This document shows positions 8,271-17,145 of a stretch of DNA of 64,000 nt, in pieces; within the stretch, counting starts at the first letter, position 1, and each line of letters starts with the position of its first letter. The stretch covers positions 93,211 to 157,210 of the forward strand of contig CAWKEY010000026.1 of assembly GCA_963848675.1 (NCBI GenBank). Direction: 5' to 3'. A program made the translations under genes and the position numbers. The stretch comes from CAWKEY01 sp963848675. GTDB lineage: Bacteria; Pseudomonadota; Gammaproteobacteria; Methylococcales; Methylomonadaceae. The notes below the pieces were generated by a model. The model was not told the origin of the DNA. It saw only the letters and a list, made by a program, of their open reading frames with translations, and made no database searches.

Positions 8271-11200
8271 ATGTCTCCCGTTTTAAGCTCGTTTCACCCG
8301 GTAGTAGCGGACTGGTTTCTCAGTCAATTCGCTGCCCCTTCAGAAGTTCAGATCCAGGCCTGGCCTGCCATTCAGGCCGGGCAATCGACGCTGATCGCAG
8401 CACCAACGGGGTCGGGTAAAACGCTGGCGGCATTTTTGGCGGTCATCGACCAACTGGTCAAACAGGGACTGGCGACTGCATTGCCCGACCAGTGCCAGGT
8501 GCTTTACATCTCGCCGCTGAAGGCCTTATCAAACGACATCCATAAGAATCTGGAAGAACCCTTGACCGGCATCGGCATGGGGCTGCTGGAAGCCTCCTTG
8601 CCCGGCATCGTCATCCGGGCGCAAACGCGGACCGGTGATACCAGCCAGGCCGAACGCGCCGCGATGAAACGGTTTCATCCGCATATCCTGGTCACCACCC
8701 CGGAATCCTTGTTCATCCTGCTGACCTCCGAATCCGGGCGCGACATGCTGAAAAACGTCCGCAGCGTGATTGTGGATGAAATTCATGCGCTGGCCGGCAA
8801 CAAACGCGGCGCTCATCTGATGTTGTCGCTGGAACGGCTCACACAATTAACCGGGCAAGCGCCGGTGCGCATCGGCTTGTCAGCGACCCAAAAACCGCTG
8901 ACAACCATCGCGCACTATTTGACCGGTGATCGGAATGTGCCCTGCACTATCATTGACACGGGCCATGTCAGGCAGCGCGATTTGCTGGTTGAAGTCACCA
9001 GCTCGCCGCTCGAAGCGATCATGGCCAATGAAGTCTGGACCGAAATTTATGACCGCCTTGAACAGTTGATTAACGAACATCACACCACGTTGATTTTCGT
9101 CAACACGCGGCGACTGGCGGAACGGGCCGCTGCCGCGCTGGCGGATCGACTGGGTGAAGCGGCTGTCACGGCGCATCACGGCAGTCTTGCCAAGGAACAC
9201 CGGTTATCGGCCGAACATCGCCTGAAACAGGGGCAATTGAAGGCCTTGGTGGCAACAGCTTCATTGGAGCTCGGCATCGATATCGGCGATGTCGATCTGG
9301 TCTGCCAGCTGGGATCGCCGCATTCGATTGCGGCATTTTTGCAGCGCGTCGGCCGCTCCGGCCATAGCCTGGACGCCATTCCCAAGGGCCGGTTATTTCC
9401 TTTGTCGCGCAACGATTTACTGGAATGCGCCGCCCTGTTGAACGCGATTGCCAAAGACCAGCTCGATAGCATTCAAATCCCCGATCAGCCGCTCGACGTG
9501 CTGGCGCAACAAATCGTTGCCGAGGTCGCCTGCCGGGAGTGGGGCGAACAGGCGCTGTACCAGTCCATAACAAAAGCCTGGCCTTATCGTGCATTGACGC
9601 TGGCTCAGTACACGGCTGTCGTTAAAATGCTGAGCGACGGCTATCACACGCGGCGCGGGCGGCGCGGCGCCTATTTGCACCGCGATGTCGTTCACGGCGT
9701 GCTGCGGCCGCGCAAAGGCGCCCGCTTGACCGCTATCATGAACGGTGGAGCAATACCGGATCAGTTCGATTACGATGTCATCTTACAGCCGGAAGGTTTG
9801 TTTATCGGCACCTTGAACGAAGATTTCGCGTTCGAGAGCATAGCGGGCGATATTTTTCAGCTCGGCAATAGCTCCTACCGGATGCTCAAAATCGAACAAG
9901 GCAAGGTTTTTGTCGAGGACGCGCACGGCCAGCCGCCCAATATCCCGTTCTGGTTCGGTGAAGCGCCCGGCCGCAGCAACGAACTATCGGCGGCGGTATC
10001 GGAGTTGACGGCCACTATCGATCGGCTGCTGGAACTGGGAGACGATGCCGCTCGCCAGTTTATCTACCATGAGTTGGCCTTGCCGCCCGCAGCGGCCGAG
10101 CAGTTATACGATTATCTGGCCACCGCCAAAGCCGCACTGACGGTGCTGCCGACGTTTAACACTATTATTTTTGAACGTTTTTTTGATGAAACCGGCGATA
10201 TGCATTTCGTCATCCATTCGGTTTACGGTTCCCGGATCAATAAAGCCTGGGGCCTGGCATTGCGCAAGCGCTTTTGCCGACGTTTCAATTTCGAACTGCA
10301 GGCCGCCGCCGACGAAAATAATATCGTCCTGTCCCTGGGACCTACGCATAGCTTCCCATTGAGTGAGCCCGCCGGTTATCTGAAGGCGGAAACCGTTGAA
10401 AGTGTTCTGACCCAGGCGCTGCTGGCTGCACCTATGTTTCCGACGCGCTGGCGCTGGGTTGCCAATACCGCCTTGGCCGTGCCTCGCAACCGTGCCGGAA
10501 AAAAAGTGCCGGCGCCTTTTCAAAGAAACGATGCCGAAGACTTGATCGCCATCATTTTTCCGGATCAGCTGGCCTGTTTCGAAAATATCGCCGGAGAGCG
10601 CGAAGTGCCGGATCATCCGCTGGTCAACCAAACGCTCTGGGACTGTCTTCATGAACTGATGGATATCGACGGTTTAAAGCAATTGCTAGGCGGCATCGAA
10701 AACGGCAGCATCCAAATTATTACCCGCGACTTGACCAGCCCGTCACCGATGGCTCAGGAGATCATTAGCGCGAAGCCTTATGCCTTTCTCGATGATGCGC
10801 CGGCAGAAGAAAGGCGAACCCTGGCGATACAGCAACGCCGTTTCGGCAGTCCTCAGGAAGCCGCTGAAATCGGCCGCTTGAATCCTGAAGCCATCGAACG
10901 CGTCCGGCTCGAAGCCTGGCCTGAAACCCAGAATGCAGATGAATTGCACGATGCTTTGGTCATTCTCGGCTTCATGACCGAACAGGAAGGCGAGCGCGGC
11001 CCGTTATCAAAGCAGCCGCATCCGGTAAGCCAAAGCGCAGCAGACATGCTTAACGTTTTACAAAACAACCAAAGGGCAACCGTCCTGACCTTGGCGCATG
11101 GTCAGCGGCTCTGGGTGGCAGCCGAACGTCTGCACGAATGTCAGATGCTGTTTCCGGACGCAAGCCTATCCCCTGCCATAGCGCCGGTACCGGCAGAAAA

Positions 11201-12551
11201 GCCTTTAGCCTACGAAGACATTTTGCGGGACATTATCCGCAGCCGCATGGAGGGGCTTGGTCCTGTCACCGCCGAACAGCTCGCTCAACCCTTGGGGATC
11301 GCTACGTCAAAAATCGAGCTGGCCTTATTGGCTCTGGAACAGCAGGGCATCGTGCTGCAAGGTCAGTACACGCCCAGTGCACAAGCCATCGAATGGTGTG
11401 AACGGGGCTTGTTGGCGCGCATACACCGCTACACGTTAAAACAGTTACGCAGTGAAATAGAACCGGTAGCGCCATCCGACTTTATGCGCTTTTTGTTCCG
11501 CTGGCATGGGCTGCATGACCCTGTCGCCGGCGAAGCCGGACTGGCAAAGGTTTTGCAGCAGTTAGAGGGCTGCAATCTGCCCGCTTCCTGTTGGGAAACA
11601 GAGATATTGGCCAAGCGGGTAAAGCCCTATTTTGCTTCTGAGCTTGATCAACTGTGCACGACCGGCCGGTTTATCTGGTTAAGACTAAAACAGCTTGGCG
11701 AAAGTAGTCCGAAATCGGCCGGAAAAACCACGCCCATTGCGCTGATCTCGCGCGCCAATATGGACTACTGGCGGCATTTATCTCCCCTCCCCGATAAAGC
11801 CGCACTGGAATTGTCCGGCAACGCCCTGAAAGTGTATGCCGCATTAAAAGAATGGGGCGCCAGTTTTTTTCAGGAACTGATGCGCGAAACCGGCCTGCTG
11901 AAAACGCAACTCGAAGAAGCGCTGGGTGAATTGGCTGCCTGCGGCTTGATTACCGCCGACAGCTTTCAGGGTCTACGCATGCTGGTGATGCCGCAAAAAA
12001 TCCTGCACCGGCGCAGCAGACGCTACCCCGCCCATGATCCGATGGCGGCGGCAGGCCGATGGTCATTATTGCGTCCATCCCGAGCCCCCTTTGCAGACAG
12101 CTATGAACACGTCGAACATATCGCCCGGACTTTGCTGCTGCGTTATGGCGTGGTGTTCCGCAAAGTGCTCGAACGGGAAGAAGGCATCCCCAGCTGGCGG
12201 GAATTGCTTTATGTCTACCGGCGGCTGGAAGCGCGCGGCGACATCCGCGGCGGCCGTTTCGTACAAGGCTTTGCCGGCGAACAATTCGCCCTGCCCGATG
12301 CGCTCAGCCTGCTAAAAGACATCCGCAAAATGTCCAAAGCAGCCGAGCTGACCGTACTCAGTGCGGCCGATCCGTTAAATCTGACCGGCATTATTACCCC
12401 CGGCAACCGGATAGCGTCGTCATCAAGCCAGCGCCTGGTCTACCGGGAAGGCGTACCCATGGCGCACGGCTCGCGCAGCACGATCCATTATCTACAGACT
12501 TTCGATGCCGAACATCAATGGCAATTGAGATGGGCGTTGATGGGGAATTAG
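8271..12551 (+). CDS. lhr: Lhr-type large ATP-dependent helicase
   Basis: Superfamily 2 helicase of the Lhr class, linked to DNA repair. It has 1,426 residues, somewhat shorter than the roughly 1,540 of the E. coli protein but clearly the long form. Motifs in order: Walker A APTGSGKT (44-51), motif Ia YISPLKAL (about 79-86), TTPESL, the Walker B box DEIH (169-172), LSATQKP, and motif VI QRVGRSGH in the second RecA domain. The Lhr core follows, and a further roughly 600-residue C-terminal extension completes it. No internal stop or shift is seen. The gene stands alone, with 220 bp upstream and a repeat downstream. Confidence 0.93.
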   Translation: MSPVLSSFHPVVADWFLSQFAAPSEVQIQAWPAIQAGQSTLIAAPTGSGKTLAAFLAVIDQLVKQGLATALPDQCQVLYISPLKALSNDIHKNLEEPLTGIGMGLLEASLPGIVIRAQTRTGDTSQAERAAMKRFHPHILVTTPESLFILLTSESGRDMLKNVRSVIVDEIHALAGNKRGAHLMLSLERLTQLTGQAPVRIGLSATQKPLTTIAHYLTGDRNVPCTIIDTGHVRQRDLLVEVTSSPLEAIMANEVWTEIYDRLEQLINEHHTTLIFVNTRRLAERAAAALADRLGEAAVTAHHGSLAKEHRLSAEHRLKQGQLKALVATASLELGIDIGDVDLVCQLGSPHSIAAFLQRVGRSGHSLDAIPKGRLFPLSRNDLLECAALLNAIAKDQLDSIQIPDQPLDVLAQQIVAEVACREWGEQALYQSITKAWPYRALTLAQYTAVVKMLSDGYHTRRGRRGAYLHRDVVHGVLRPRKGARLTAIMNGGAIPDQFDYDVILQPEGLFIGTLNEDFAFESIAGDIFQLGNSSYRMLKIEQGKVFVEDAHGQPPNIPFWFGEAPGRSNELSAAVSELTATIDRLLELGDDAARQFIYHELALPPAAAEQLYDYLATAKAALTVLPTFNTIIFERFFDETGDMHFVIHSVYGSRINKAWGLALRKRFCRRFNFELQAAADENNIVLSLGPTHSFPLSEPAGYLKAETVESVLTQALLAAPMFPTRWRWVANTALAVPRNRAGKKVPAPFQRNDAEDLIAIIFPDQLACFENIAGEREVPDHPLVNQTLWDCLHELMDIDGLKQLLGGIENGSIQIITRDLTSPSPMAQEIISAKPYAFLDDAPAEERRTLAIQQRRFGSPQEAAEIGRLNPEAIERVRLEAWPETQNADELHDALVILGFMTEQEGERGPLSKQPHPVSQSAADMLNVLQNNQRATVLTLAHGQRLWVAAERLHECQMLFPDASLSPAIAPVPAEKPLAYEDILRDIIRSRMEGLGPVTAEQLAQPLGIATSKIELALLALEQQGIVLQGQYTPSAQAIEWCERGLLARIHRYTLKQLRSEIEPVAPSDFMRFLFRWHGLHDPVAGEAGLAKVLQQLEGCNLPASCWETEILAKRVKPYFASELDQLCTTGRFIWLRLKQLGESSPKSAGKTTPIALISRANMDYWRHLSPLPDKAALELSGNALKVYAALKEWGASFFQELMRETGLLKTQLEEALGELAACGLITADSFQGLRMLVMPQKILHRRSRRYPAHDPMAAAGRWSLLRPSRAPFADSYEHVEHIARTLLLRYGVVFRKVLEREEGIPSWRELLYVYRRLEARGDIRGGRFVQGFAGEQFALPDALSLLKDIRKMSKAAELTVLSAADPLNLTGIITPGNRIASSSSQRLVYREGVPMAHGSRSTIHYLQTFDAEHQWQLRWALMGN

Positions 12552-12626
12552 CGGTATTTTGTTATTGCCACCAAAGTCGGAGGGGGCTGCATAATCCCAT
12601 CCAGCGGAATATATAGAAGAATCTTA

Positions 12627-12706
12627 GTAGGGTATGCATCGCGTACCATTTCCAAAGCGTTCAGATGAAATTAAGCTCCAAAAAGGTACGCAGTGCGTAC
12701 CCTACA
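12627..12706. repeat. Paired palindromic repeat downstream of lhr
   Basis: Two facing units, GTAGGGTATGCATCGCGTACC and AAGGTACGCAGTGCGTACCC, each nearly self-complementary and inverted with respect to each other, about 35 bp apart. This is the usual layout of a REP doublet. It may terminate lhr transcription. It directly precedes the first attC-like site. Confidence 0.7.
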
Positions 12707-12717
12707 GGGCTTTAGAG

Positions 12718-12777
12718 GTATAACGTTTGACTTAAGCGGCTGGCCGTAGGCCAGTCCGCTTGAAGGAAGGGTTGGGC
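12718..12777 (-). other. Integron attC-like recombination site 1
   Basis: Read on the minus strand just after the stop of the 12784 gene, it starts with core GCCCAAC (fits RYYYAAC) and ends with GTTATAC (close to GTTRRRY). Between them, arms around CTTCAAGCGGACTGGCC and GGCCAGCCGCTTAAG pair around TAC, with unpaired extra bases. That imperfect hairpin with bulges is what integron integrases recognise. It is 60 bp, within the attC size range. Confidence 0.75.
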
Positions 12778-12783
12778 GTCATC

Positions 12784-13416
12784 TCACGTACCTACGCTAT
12801 CCAGCACTTCGCGGCAGTACGCGTGAAGCCCGCGCTGAAAGACTTCGGCGATGCCGAAAATTTGCTGGCTTTCCATGAGCCATGACAAGATGCGGTCGAT
12901 ATCCGCAACGTCGTAATAGTCTCGAATTTCAGTGCTCCGTCGGATATCGGAGGTGGTCATTTCATCGAGCATGACGGATCCATAGGACATCTCCTGTGGA
13001 TCCGTGTTGGGGCGAAAAATGACGGTTACCTCCCCGATTCGCGAAGGAGTCGGTTTCGTATGAACGTTGAGGTGCCTCAGCATGTACATGAGATGAACTA
13101 ACGGATTGGCCGAGCCAGCCAAGGTCGGTGGCTTAACTCTGCGACCAGAAAGCTTGAATCCCCGACGAGCGGCGTCCTCCATTGCGTAGAGTTCATTGAG
13201 GCCCGCACGAAGCATTGCGTCATTTCGCCAACTTTCGCCATCCTCTTTGGCCGCAAAGAAGAACATGATCGACGATCTAGCCCGATCGTAGAACTCGCGA
13301 AGACTTTCATCGGAGCGGAGTCGTTCATCGACATCGCTATCGAGTCGAACGATGATGCCCGCGTACTCGATGATAGGTAGCAGAGCGAAATCAAGTGACC
13401 GAAACTTCTTGCTCAT
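12784..13416 (-). CDS. Hypothetical protein encoded on a putative gene cassette
   Basis: Not recognised. It has 210 residues from ATG 13414-13416 (MSKKFRSLDF); a TTG nine bases upstream also opens the frame but lies in the attC core. The protein looks helical and soluble, with no signal peptide or membrane span. Segments such as YDRARSSIMFFFAAKEDGES and PLVHLMYMLRHLNVHTKP recall helical HEPN-like or plant-resistance-type folds only vaguely. The ATG lies three bases after the GTTGGGC core of the upstream attC-like site, and the stop is about six bases before the next. Such tight packing with no promoter of its own is typical of integron cassettes. Confidence 0.7.
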   Translation of the reverse strand: MSKKFRSLDFALLPIIEYAGIIVRLDSDVDERLRSDESLREFYDRARSSIMFFFAAKEDGESWRNDAMLRAGLNELYAMEDAARRGFKLSGRRVKPPTLAGSANPLVHLMYMLRHLNVHTKPTPSRIGEVTVIFRPNTDPQEMSYGSVMLDEMTTSDIRRSTEIRDYYDVADIDRILSWLMESQQIFGIAEVFQRGLHAYCREVLDSVGT

Positions 13417-13419
13417 GAC

Positions 13420-13507
13420 GCCCAACGTCGCAAATCACCGGCGGCGAAAAGCAAAGCGAGGAACGAGCGACGATTTTTGCCGCCCGAGTGCATTTGCCTT
13501 GTTAGGT
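13420..13507 (-). other. Integron attC-like recombination site 2
   Basis: On the minus strand it runs from ACCTAAC (matches RYYYAAC) to GTTGGGC (matches GTTRRRY), 88 bp. The inner arms GCAAATGCA / TGATTTGC and GGGCGGCAAAAA / TTTTCGCCGCC pair with a few extra unpaired bases. It starts three bases after the stop of the 13511 gene and ends three bases before the ATG of the 13416 gene. This is the best of the three sites. Confidence 0.85.
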
Positions 13508-13510
13508 TTT

Positions 13511-14257
13511 TTATTCACGAATGCCTGCAGCACGTTCAATTTCATTTAAATTATTTGTCAGTATTTCAACATGCTTTTCTGCATTAAGGGCCTTGGCAAC
13601 TGCAACATGTGAAATAAAGCTTCTATAGACATAATTCCATAGATCGTCTGCGTGCTCTTTCATCCTCGGGGTACCCAACATACCTTTGGTATGAAAGTGA
13701 GGTGGATTTCCACCGTACATATCCATAATTTGTGGTGATGCACCATGCACAAAACCAGAATACGCCTTGCTAATTGTTCTAATTACTTCCTGGTGGGTAC
13801 TTGGATCTAGTTCGACTCCCTCTATCTTCGCCAAATATGAATGGATTTTCTTCCTTGGGATCATTGGCCTCTTCTGTTGAGAGTCAATCATAGTTCCTGA
13901 CTCGTCAATTTCCTCTTCCCAGAACGCCTCAAGAAAGCGTTCGTGGAGTTCAGTAATGCTGTCGTTTGTAACAGCATAAACGAGAAACATAATATCTTCG
14001 TTTGTTTCATCGATAGTGCGATGAAGGATTGCTTGCTCTTGAACAAAACCATTGTTAAGTAGTAGCTGTGCTGCGCGTACAGAGCTTTGAGCACGAGCTA
14101 GCTTCTGTATCATTGCTTGATATATATCCTTTTCTTCGAATCGATAGGCATGGCCGAAGGACAACTCTACGAATTTCGGTTTACTTGGTATGGAACGCTC
14201 GAAATCTTGGAATGTTCTATCCATTAAATCGAGCATTACATCAATGTCTGTTGCCAT
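13511..14257 (-). CDS. Hypothetical protein encoded on a putative gene cassette
   Basis: Not securely recognised. It has 248 residues from the ATG at 14257 (MATDIDVMLDLMDRTF). It looks soluble and mostly helical, with no signal peptide. A stretch around ARAQSSVRAAQLLLNNGFVQ then ILHRTIDETNEDIMFLVYA resembles the helical hairpin of several unknown-function families (DUF5677-like at most). The ATG follows the attC core GTTAGGT by seven bases and the stop precedes the next attC by three, so gene plus attC form one cassette unit. Confidence 0.72.
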   Translation of the reverse strand: MATDIDVMLDLMDRTFQDFERSIPSKPKFVELSFGHAYRFEEKDIYQAMIQKLARAQSSVRAAQLLLNNGFVQEQAILHRTIDETNEDIMFLVYAVTNDSITELHERFLEAFWEEEIDESGTMIDSQQKRPMIPRKKIHSYLAKIEGVELDPSTHQEVIRTISKAYSGFVHGASPQIMDMYGGNPPHFHTKGMLGTPRMKEHADDLWNYVYRSFISHVAVAKALNAEKHVEILTNNLNEIERAAGIRE

Positions 14258-14264
14258 ATTTAGA

Positions 14265-14336
14265 ACCTAACTATTATTAGCAATCCTAACAGACGCAAGA
14301 TATTGCGTCATGTGGTTGTCTAATAATTGGTTAAAT
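14265..14336 (-). other. Integron attC-like recombination site 3
   Basis: On the minus strand it runs from ATTTAAC (RYYYAAC) to GTTAGGT (GTTRRRY), 72 bp. The arms pair well: CAATTATTAGACAA with TTGCTAATAATAG, and GACGCAA with TTGCGTC around a four-base loop, with bulged bases. It would close a cassette whose gene is missing or lost upstream, or mark the edge of the array. Confidence 0.8.
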
Positions 14337-14520
14337 ATTAAAACCATAGTGTTTTCAATAAAGTATAAGTTTTTAGTGCATCCTAAAATAAATGTAAATA
14401 ACATCACTGATAAGCAAGGCCGATTTAGTTGATTGATAGGTCGCATCATAACTTTAATACTCAGTAGCCACAACAACGAATCAGTCAATTCATGCTGTTT
14501 ATCTTCAGAATGGTGCGGTC

Positions 14521-14973
14521 TCAACAATGCGTCGCTAAAAATCGATCCAGCGCATTGGCAAAAGCTTGTTTATCCCGTTGCCCAAATACTGAAGGGCCAC
14601 CGGAAGCTTGCCCGGTATCGCGCAGCTCGGTCAACAAATCCCGCATTGCCAGGTGTTCCTTGATGTTTTCAAGGGTATACAACTCGCCTCTGGGGTTTAG
14701 CGCATAGGCCTGCTTGGCAACCACTTCGGCAGCCAGGGGAATATCGGCGGTAATGACTAAATCATTGGCCTGACACTGCTGCACGATATAGCTGTCAGCC
14801 TCATCAAAACCACCGGCGACCTGTACGGCTTTGATGAATTGGGAAGGTGGCGTCGCCATTAACCGGTTCGCGACCAATACCAAAGGCAACTGTCTGCGTT
14901 CTGCCGCCCGGAATAAAATGTCTTTAATCACATTGGGGCAGGCATCGGCATCGATCCATATTTTCAGGGTCAT
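14521..14973 (-). CDS. yaiI: YaiI/YqxD family protein (UPF0178)
   Basis: Conserved small protein of unknown biochemical role, with a PIN-like/NYN-type nuclease fold proposed for the family. It has 150 residues, normal length. The start MTLKIWIDADACPN carries the family's DADACP motif near the N-terminus. Later ANDLVITADIPLA contributes another conserved Asp. I chose ATG 14973 because a GTAGG ribosome site lies ahead of it; a GTG nine bases upstream is possible. It borders the putative cassette array, and a decayed fragment of a second yaiI 3' end lies at 20090. Confidence 0.9.
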   Translation of the reverse strand: MTLKIWIDADACPNVIKDILFRAAERRQLPLVLVANRLMATPPSQFIKAVQVAGGFDEADSYIVQQCQANDLVITADIPLAAEVVAKQAYALNPRGELYTLENIKEHLAMRDLLTELRDTGQASGGPSVFGQRDKQAFANALDRFLATHC

Positions 14974-15190
14974 ATTTTTCACCTACAATAAATTGGGCTT
15001 TCAACTCAAGACGGGACAGTTTAATCACAGGTTCAGCATTTCACAGCGGATGCATGGCCAAGCAAAAGCTTCGCTATCCGTTGCTTCAGCCATCTGTTGA
15101 TTCAATCAAATCAGTGCGATTCCAAAGTTGAGTTTTAGACCGGATGACCTCATATCTTTTACAACTAAACTACAGCAAAAAGGTCATCCT

Positions 15191-15623
15191 ATGAGTACGC
15201 TGCATATTGTTTGTCCCCACTGCGATACGGTAAATCGTATAGCATCCGAGCGCCTGAGCCAGCATCCCCATTGCGGTCAATGTAAGGAGGCTTTGTTTAC
15301 AGGGGATCCGCTGGAATTAAACGGCCGAAATTTTCAACGGCACATTGCCCGTAATGATATTCCTGTTGTAGTCGATTTCTGGGCGTCCTGGTGCGGGCCA
15401 TGCAAGATGATGGCTCCAGCCTACGCCCAGGCCGCTGTAACACTTGAACCGCAAGTACGCTTGGCCAAACTGAATACTGAACAGGAAGAGAGTATTGCAG
15501 CTAAATTTAATATTCGCAGCATTCCTACGCTTGATAATATTCAAAACCGGTCGTGAAATAGCCCGCCAGTCCGGGGCGATGAATACTACCGATATTGTTC
15601 GCTGGATCAACAGCCATGTTTGA
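15191..15623 (+). pseudogene. trxC: Thioredoxin 2 (TrxC-like), frameshifted near the C-terminus
   Basis: TrxC is a zinc-binding thioredoxin. The zinc ribbon cysteines are visible as CPHC and CGQC in the first 35 residues, and the redox site is WCGPC in VVDFWASWCGPCKMM. After RSIPTL an extra T at about 15531 shifts the frame, giving an early stop at 15556 with tail DNIQNRS. Skipping one base restores IIFKTGREIARQSGAMNTT and a natural end at TGA 15621-15623. The product as written loses the last beta strand and helix of the fold, so it is probably unstable. A sequencing error is possible. Confidence 0.88.
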
Positions 15624-15698
15624 GTTAAATGCAGCAAATTTCAATCTTTTATCGACAATAGATATTGTTCGAAATTGTGCCCGAGATAATGGCTCCCG

Positions 15699-15766
15699 CC
15701 CCGTCCGCAGGGTTTCAAATATGTTTCAAAGAAAGCGGGAGCATCAAAAAGTTCGGGACGGGGTTA
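15699..15766. repeat. 68-bp direct repeat, copy 1
   Basis: It begins CCCCGTCCGCAGGGTTTCAA and ends GGGACGGGGTTA. An almost identical copy (about four differences) lies at 16679-16746 in the same orientation, so the pair brackets the AlbA_2 membrane-protein gene. The outer GGACGGGG/CCCCGTCC blocks can pair with each other. Confidence 0.85.
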
Positions 15767-15771
15767 TTGAA

Positions 15772-16599
15772 CTATTTGCCCGACTTCCATCTGCCGGATA
15801 TATAACCCAATGCCTCCTGAATATTCAGATCGCGAGTTCCACCACCGGTTCTGACAAAAAACTTAGGCGTGCCGCCCTGGTTTAAAAACACAGGTCTTGT
15901 ACAAGGTGAAATTATAAGGCGACAAACCTCTTTATCGTCAATAACATGGAACAGAACATGCACAAAATGACAAAGATCGGCGCCCAGATTAGTTGAAATA
16001 GCTGTCATGATTGTTTGTTCAAAGCCATCCTGATCGGGTCTTTTAAGCGTCTGATAATCTTTTTCCAAGCCGAGAACTTCACCATCATCACCAACACCAA
16101 TCAGCAATGTGCCGCCTTGATGGCTGTTCAAAAAACCGGCCAGGGTTTTTAGCACAACAACTTCAAGAGCGCGATTTATACGCGACTCCACCATATCCCA
16201 ACGCAATGAAGACTTGAACTCCAACAAAGGCCCCTCGCCCTGCCTAATAATTAAAGGCAAATCTTTCTCCAGTTCCAGTTTTAATTGTTCAATGCGCAAT
16301 AAACGCTGATGCAAGACTCTGTATAGACTCAAAGACAACAACCCGAGAATTGCGCCGATTTCCGCATAAAACAAGACGAGATTATTGTGCACGACTCTGC
16401 CCATCAGCGTCTCCTTGACTTGAAGCAGCACATATTCGATTGACGAAAGAGGATCAGCCGACTGATCTTGCGAGCTGATATAGTCATAACTCGGAGCCAA
16501 TACGAAAATGCCGATTAATCCCCCTATAATCGCAGCACCAAGATAAAGTTTTAACTGCTGCCGCCAAAGTTCGATCATCATTAACATGAATCTTTTCAT
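15772..16599 (-). CDS. Membrane protein with C-terminal AlbA_2 (Schlafen-type) domain
   Basis: It has 275 residues from ATG 16597-16599, preceded by a GGGGAAATA ribosome site; the frame stays open further upstream but into repeat DNA. The N-terminal third has two hydrophobic spans (LYLGAAIIGGLIGIFVLA, and YAEIGAILGLLSLSLY) with a loop between. The C-terminal part is an AlbA_2/Schlafen-like putative nucleic-acid-binding domain: EGPLLEFKSSLR, then LAGFLNSHQGGTLLIGVGDD, then GGTPKFFVRTGGGTRDL. AlbA_2 is usually joined to soluble regulators, so a membrane-anchored form is less common. Its role is unknown. It is flanked by 68-bp direct repeats. Confidence 0.8.
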   Translation of the reverse strand: MKRFMLMMIELWRQQLKLYLGAAIIGGLIGIFVLAPSYDYISSQDQSADPLSSIEYVLLQVKETLMGRVVHNNLVLFYAEIGAILGLLSLSLYRVLHQRLLRIEQLKLELEKDLPLIIRQGEGPLLEFKSSLRWDMVESRINRALEVVVLKTLAGFLNSHQGGTLLIGVGDDGEVLGLEKDYQTLKRPDQDGFEQTIMTAISTNLGADLCHFVHVLFHVIDDKEVCRLIISPCTRPVFLNQGGTPKFFVRTGGGTRDLNIQEALGYISGRWKSGK

Positions 16600-16678
16600 T
16601 ATTTCCCCGAGAGATATTGTCAAATTTGCTATATAGTGTCTGACCGAAAAAGGCACTAAAGCCGGACGGGGTATGTTA

Positions 16679-16746
16679 CCCCGTCCGCAGGGTTTCAAAT
16701 ATATTTCAAAGATAGCGGGAGCATCAAAAAGTGCGGGACGGGGTTA
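16679..16746. repeat. 68-bp direct repeat, copy 2, inside a larger palindromic cluster
   Basis: Second copy of the repeat at 15699-15766. Here it is joined on both sides to further GGACGGGG / CCCCGTCC blocks (from about 16661 to 16766), so several alternative hairpins can form. It lies between the start of the AlbA_2 gene and the start of the next small membrane-protein gene, which diverge. Confidence 0.85.
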
Positions 16747-16788
16747 CAAACCCCGTCCCGCGTGGGGTAACACAATAAGGATCATGTT

Positions 16789-17145
16789 ATGAAAATGTTA
16801 GTTTTTTCAATCACTGTCGGTAGCATATTGCTGTATTTTTTGAATATAGCTATATTAAAAACCCCTATCCTCGATCTTGACTGGTCGATTCATGCCGGCC
16901 TGAGATTTTTCACAGGGTTTTTCATCTTGGGCGTTATTTGTTTTTATGCCGAAGCAATTTCGTTTAAAAAAGCAATATATATAACAGCTGCCGTTGTTTT
17001 GACCGATTACCTCTATGATCACTATGCTCAATCCCACAGACTGCAACTTGAAATCATACTACATGGCATGTATATGATTCTGTGGGGCGCAATTTTAGGC
17101 TATCTCACTGCAAAATATATTAAAGAACGCACAAAGCAGCTTTAA
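16789..17145 (+). CDS. Small hydrophobic membrane protein, unknown function
   Basis: Not recognised. It has 118 residues and an AAGGATCATGTT leader giving a reasonable ribosome site before the ATG. About four hydrophobic spans are visible: LVFSITVGSILLYFLNIAI, FFTGFFILGVICFY, AIYITAAVVLTDYLY and GMYMILWGAILGYLTA. The tail is basic (KYIKERTKQL), so it is probably cytoplasmic. No catalytic motif is visible. It is AT-richer than its neighbours and stands alone between repeats, suggesting acquired DNA. Confidence 0.65.
   Translation: MKMLVFSITVGSILLYFLNIAILKTPILDLDWSIHAGLRFFTGFFILGVICFYAEAISFKKAIYITAAVVLTDYLYDHYAQSHRLQLEIILHGMYMILWGAILGYLTAKYIKERTKQL

Noticed and set aside
14267..14527. A third cassette gene of 86 codons
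   Set aside because: It overlaps the yaiI end and runs through the attC-like site; no ribosome site or family pattern, so only the site is called.
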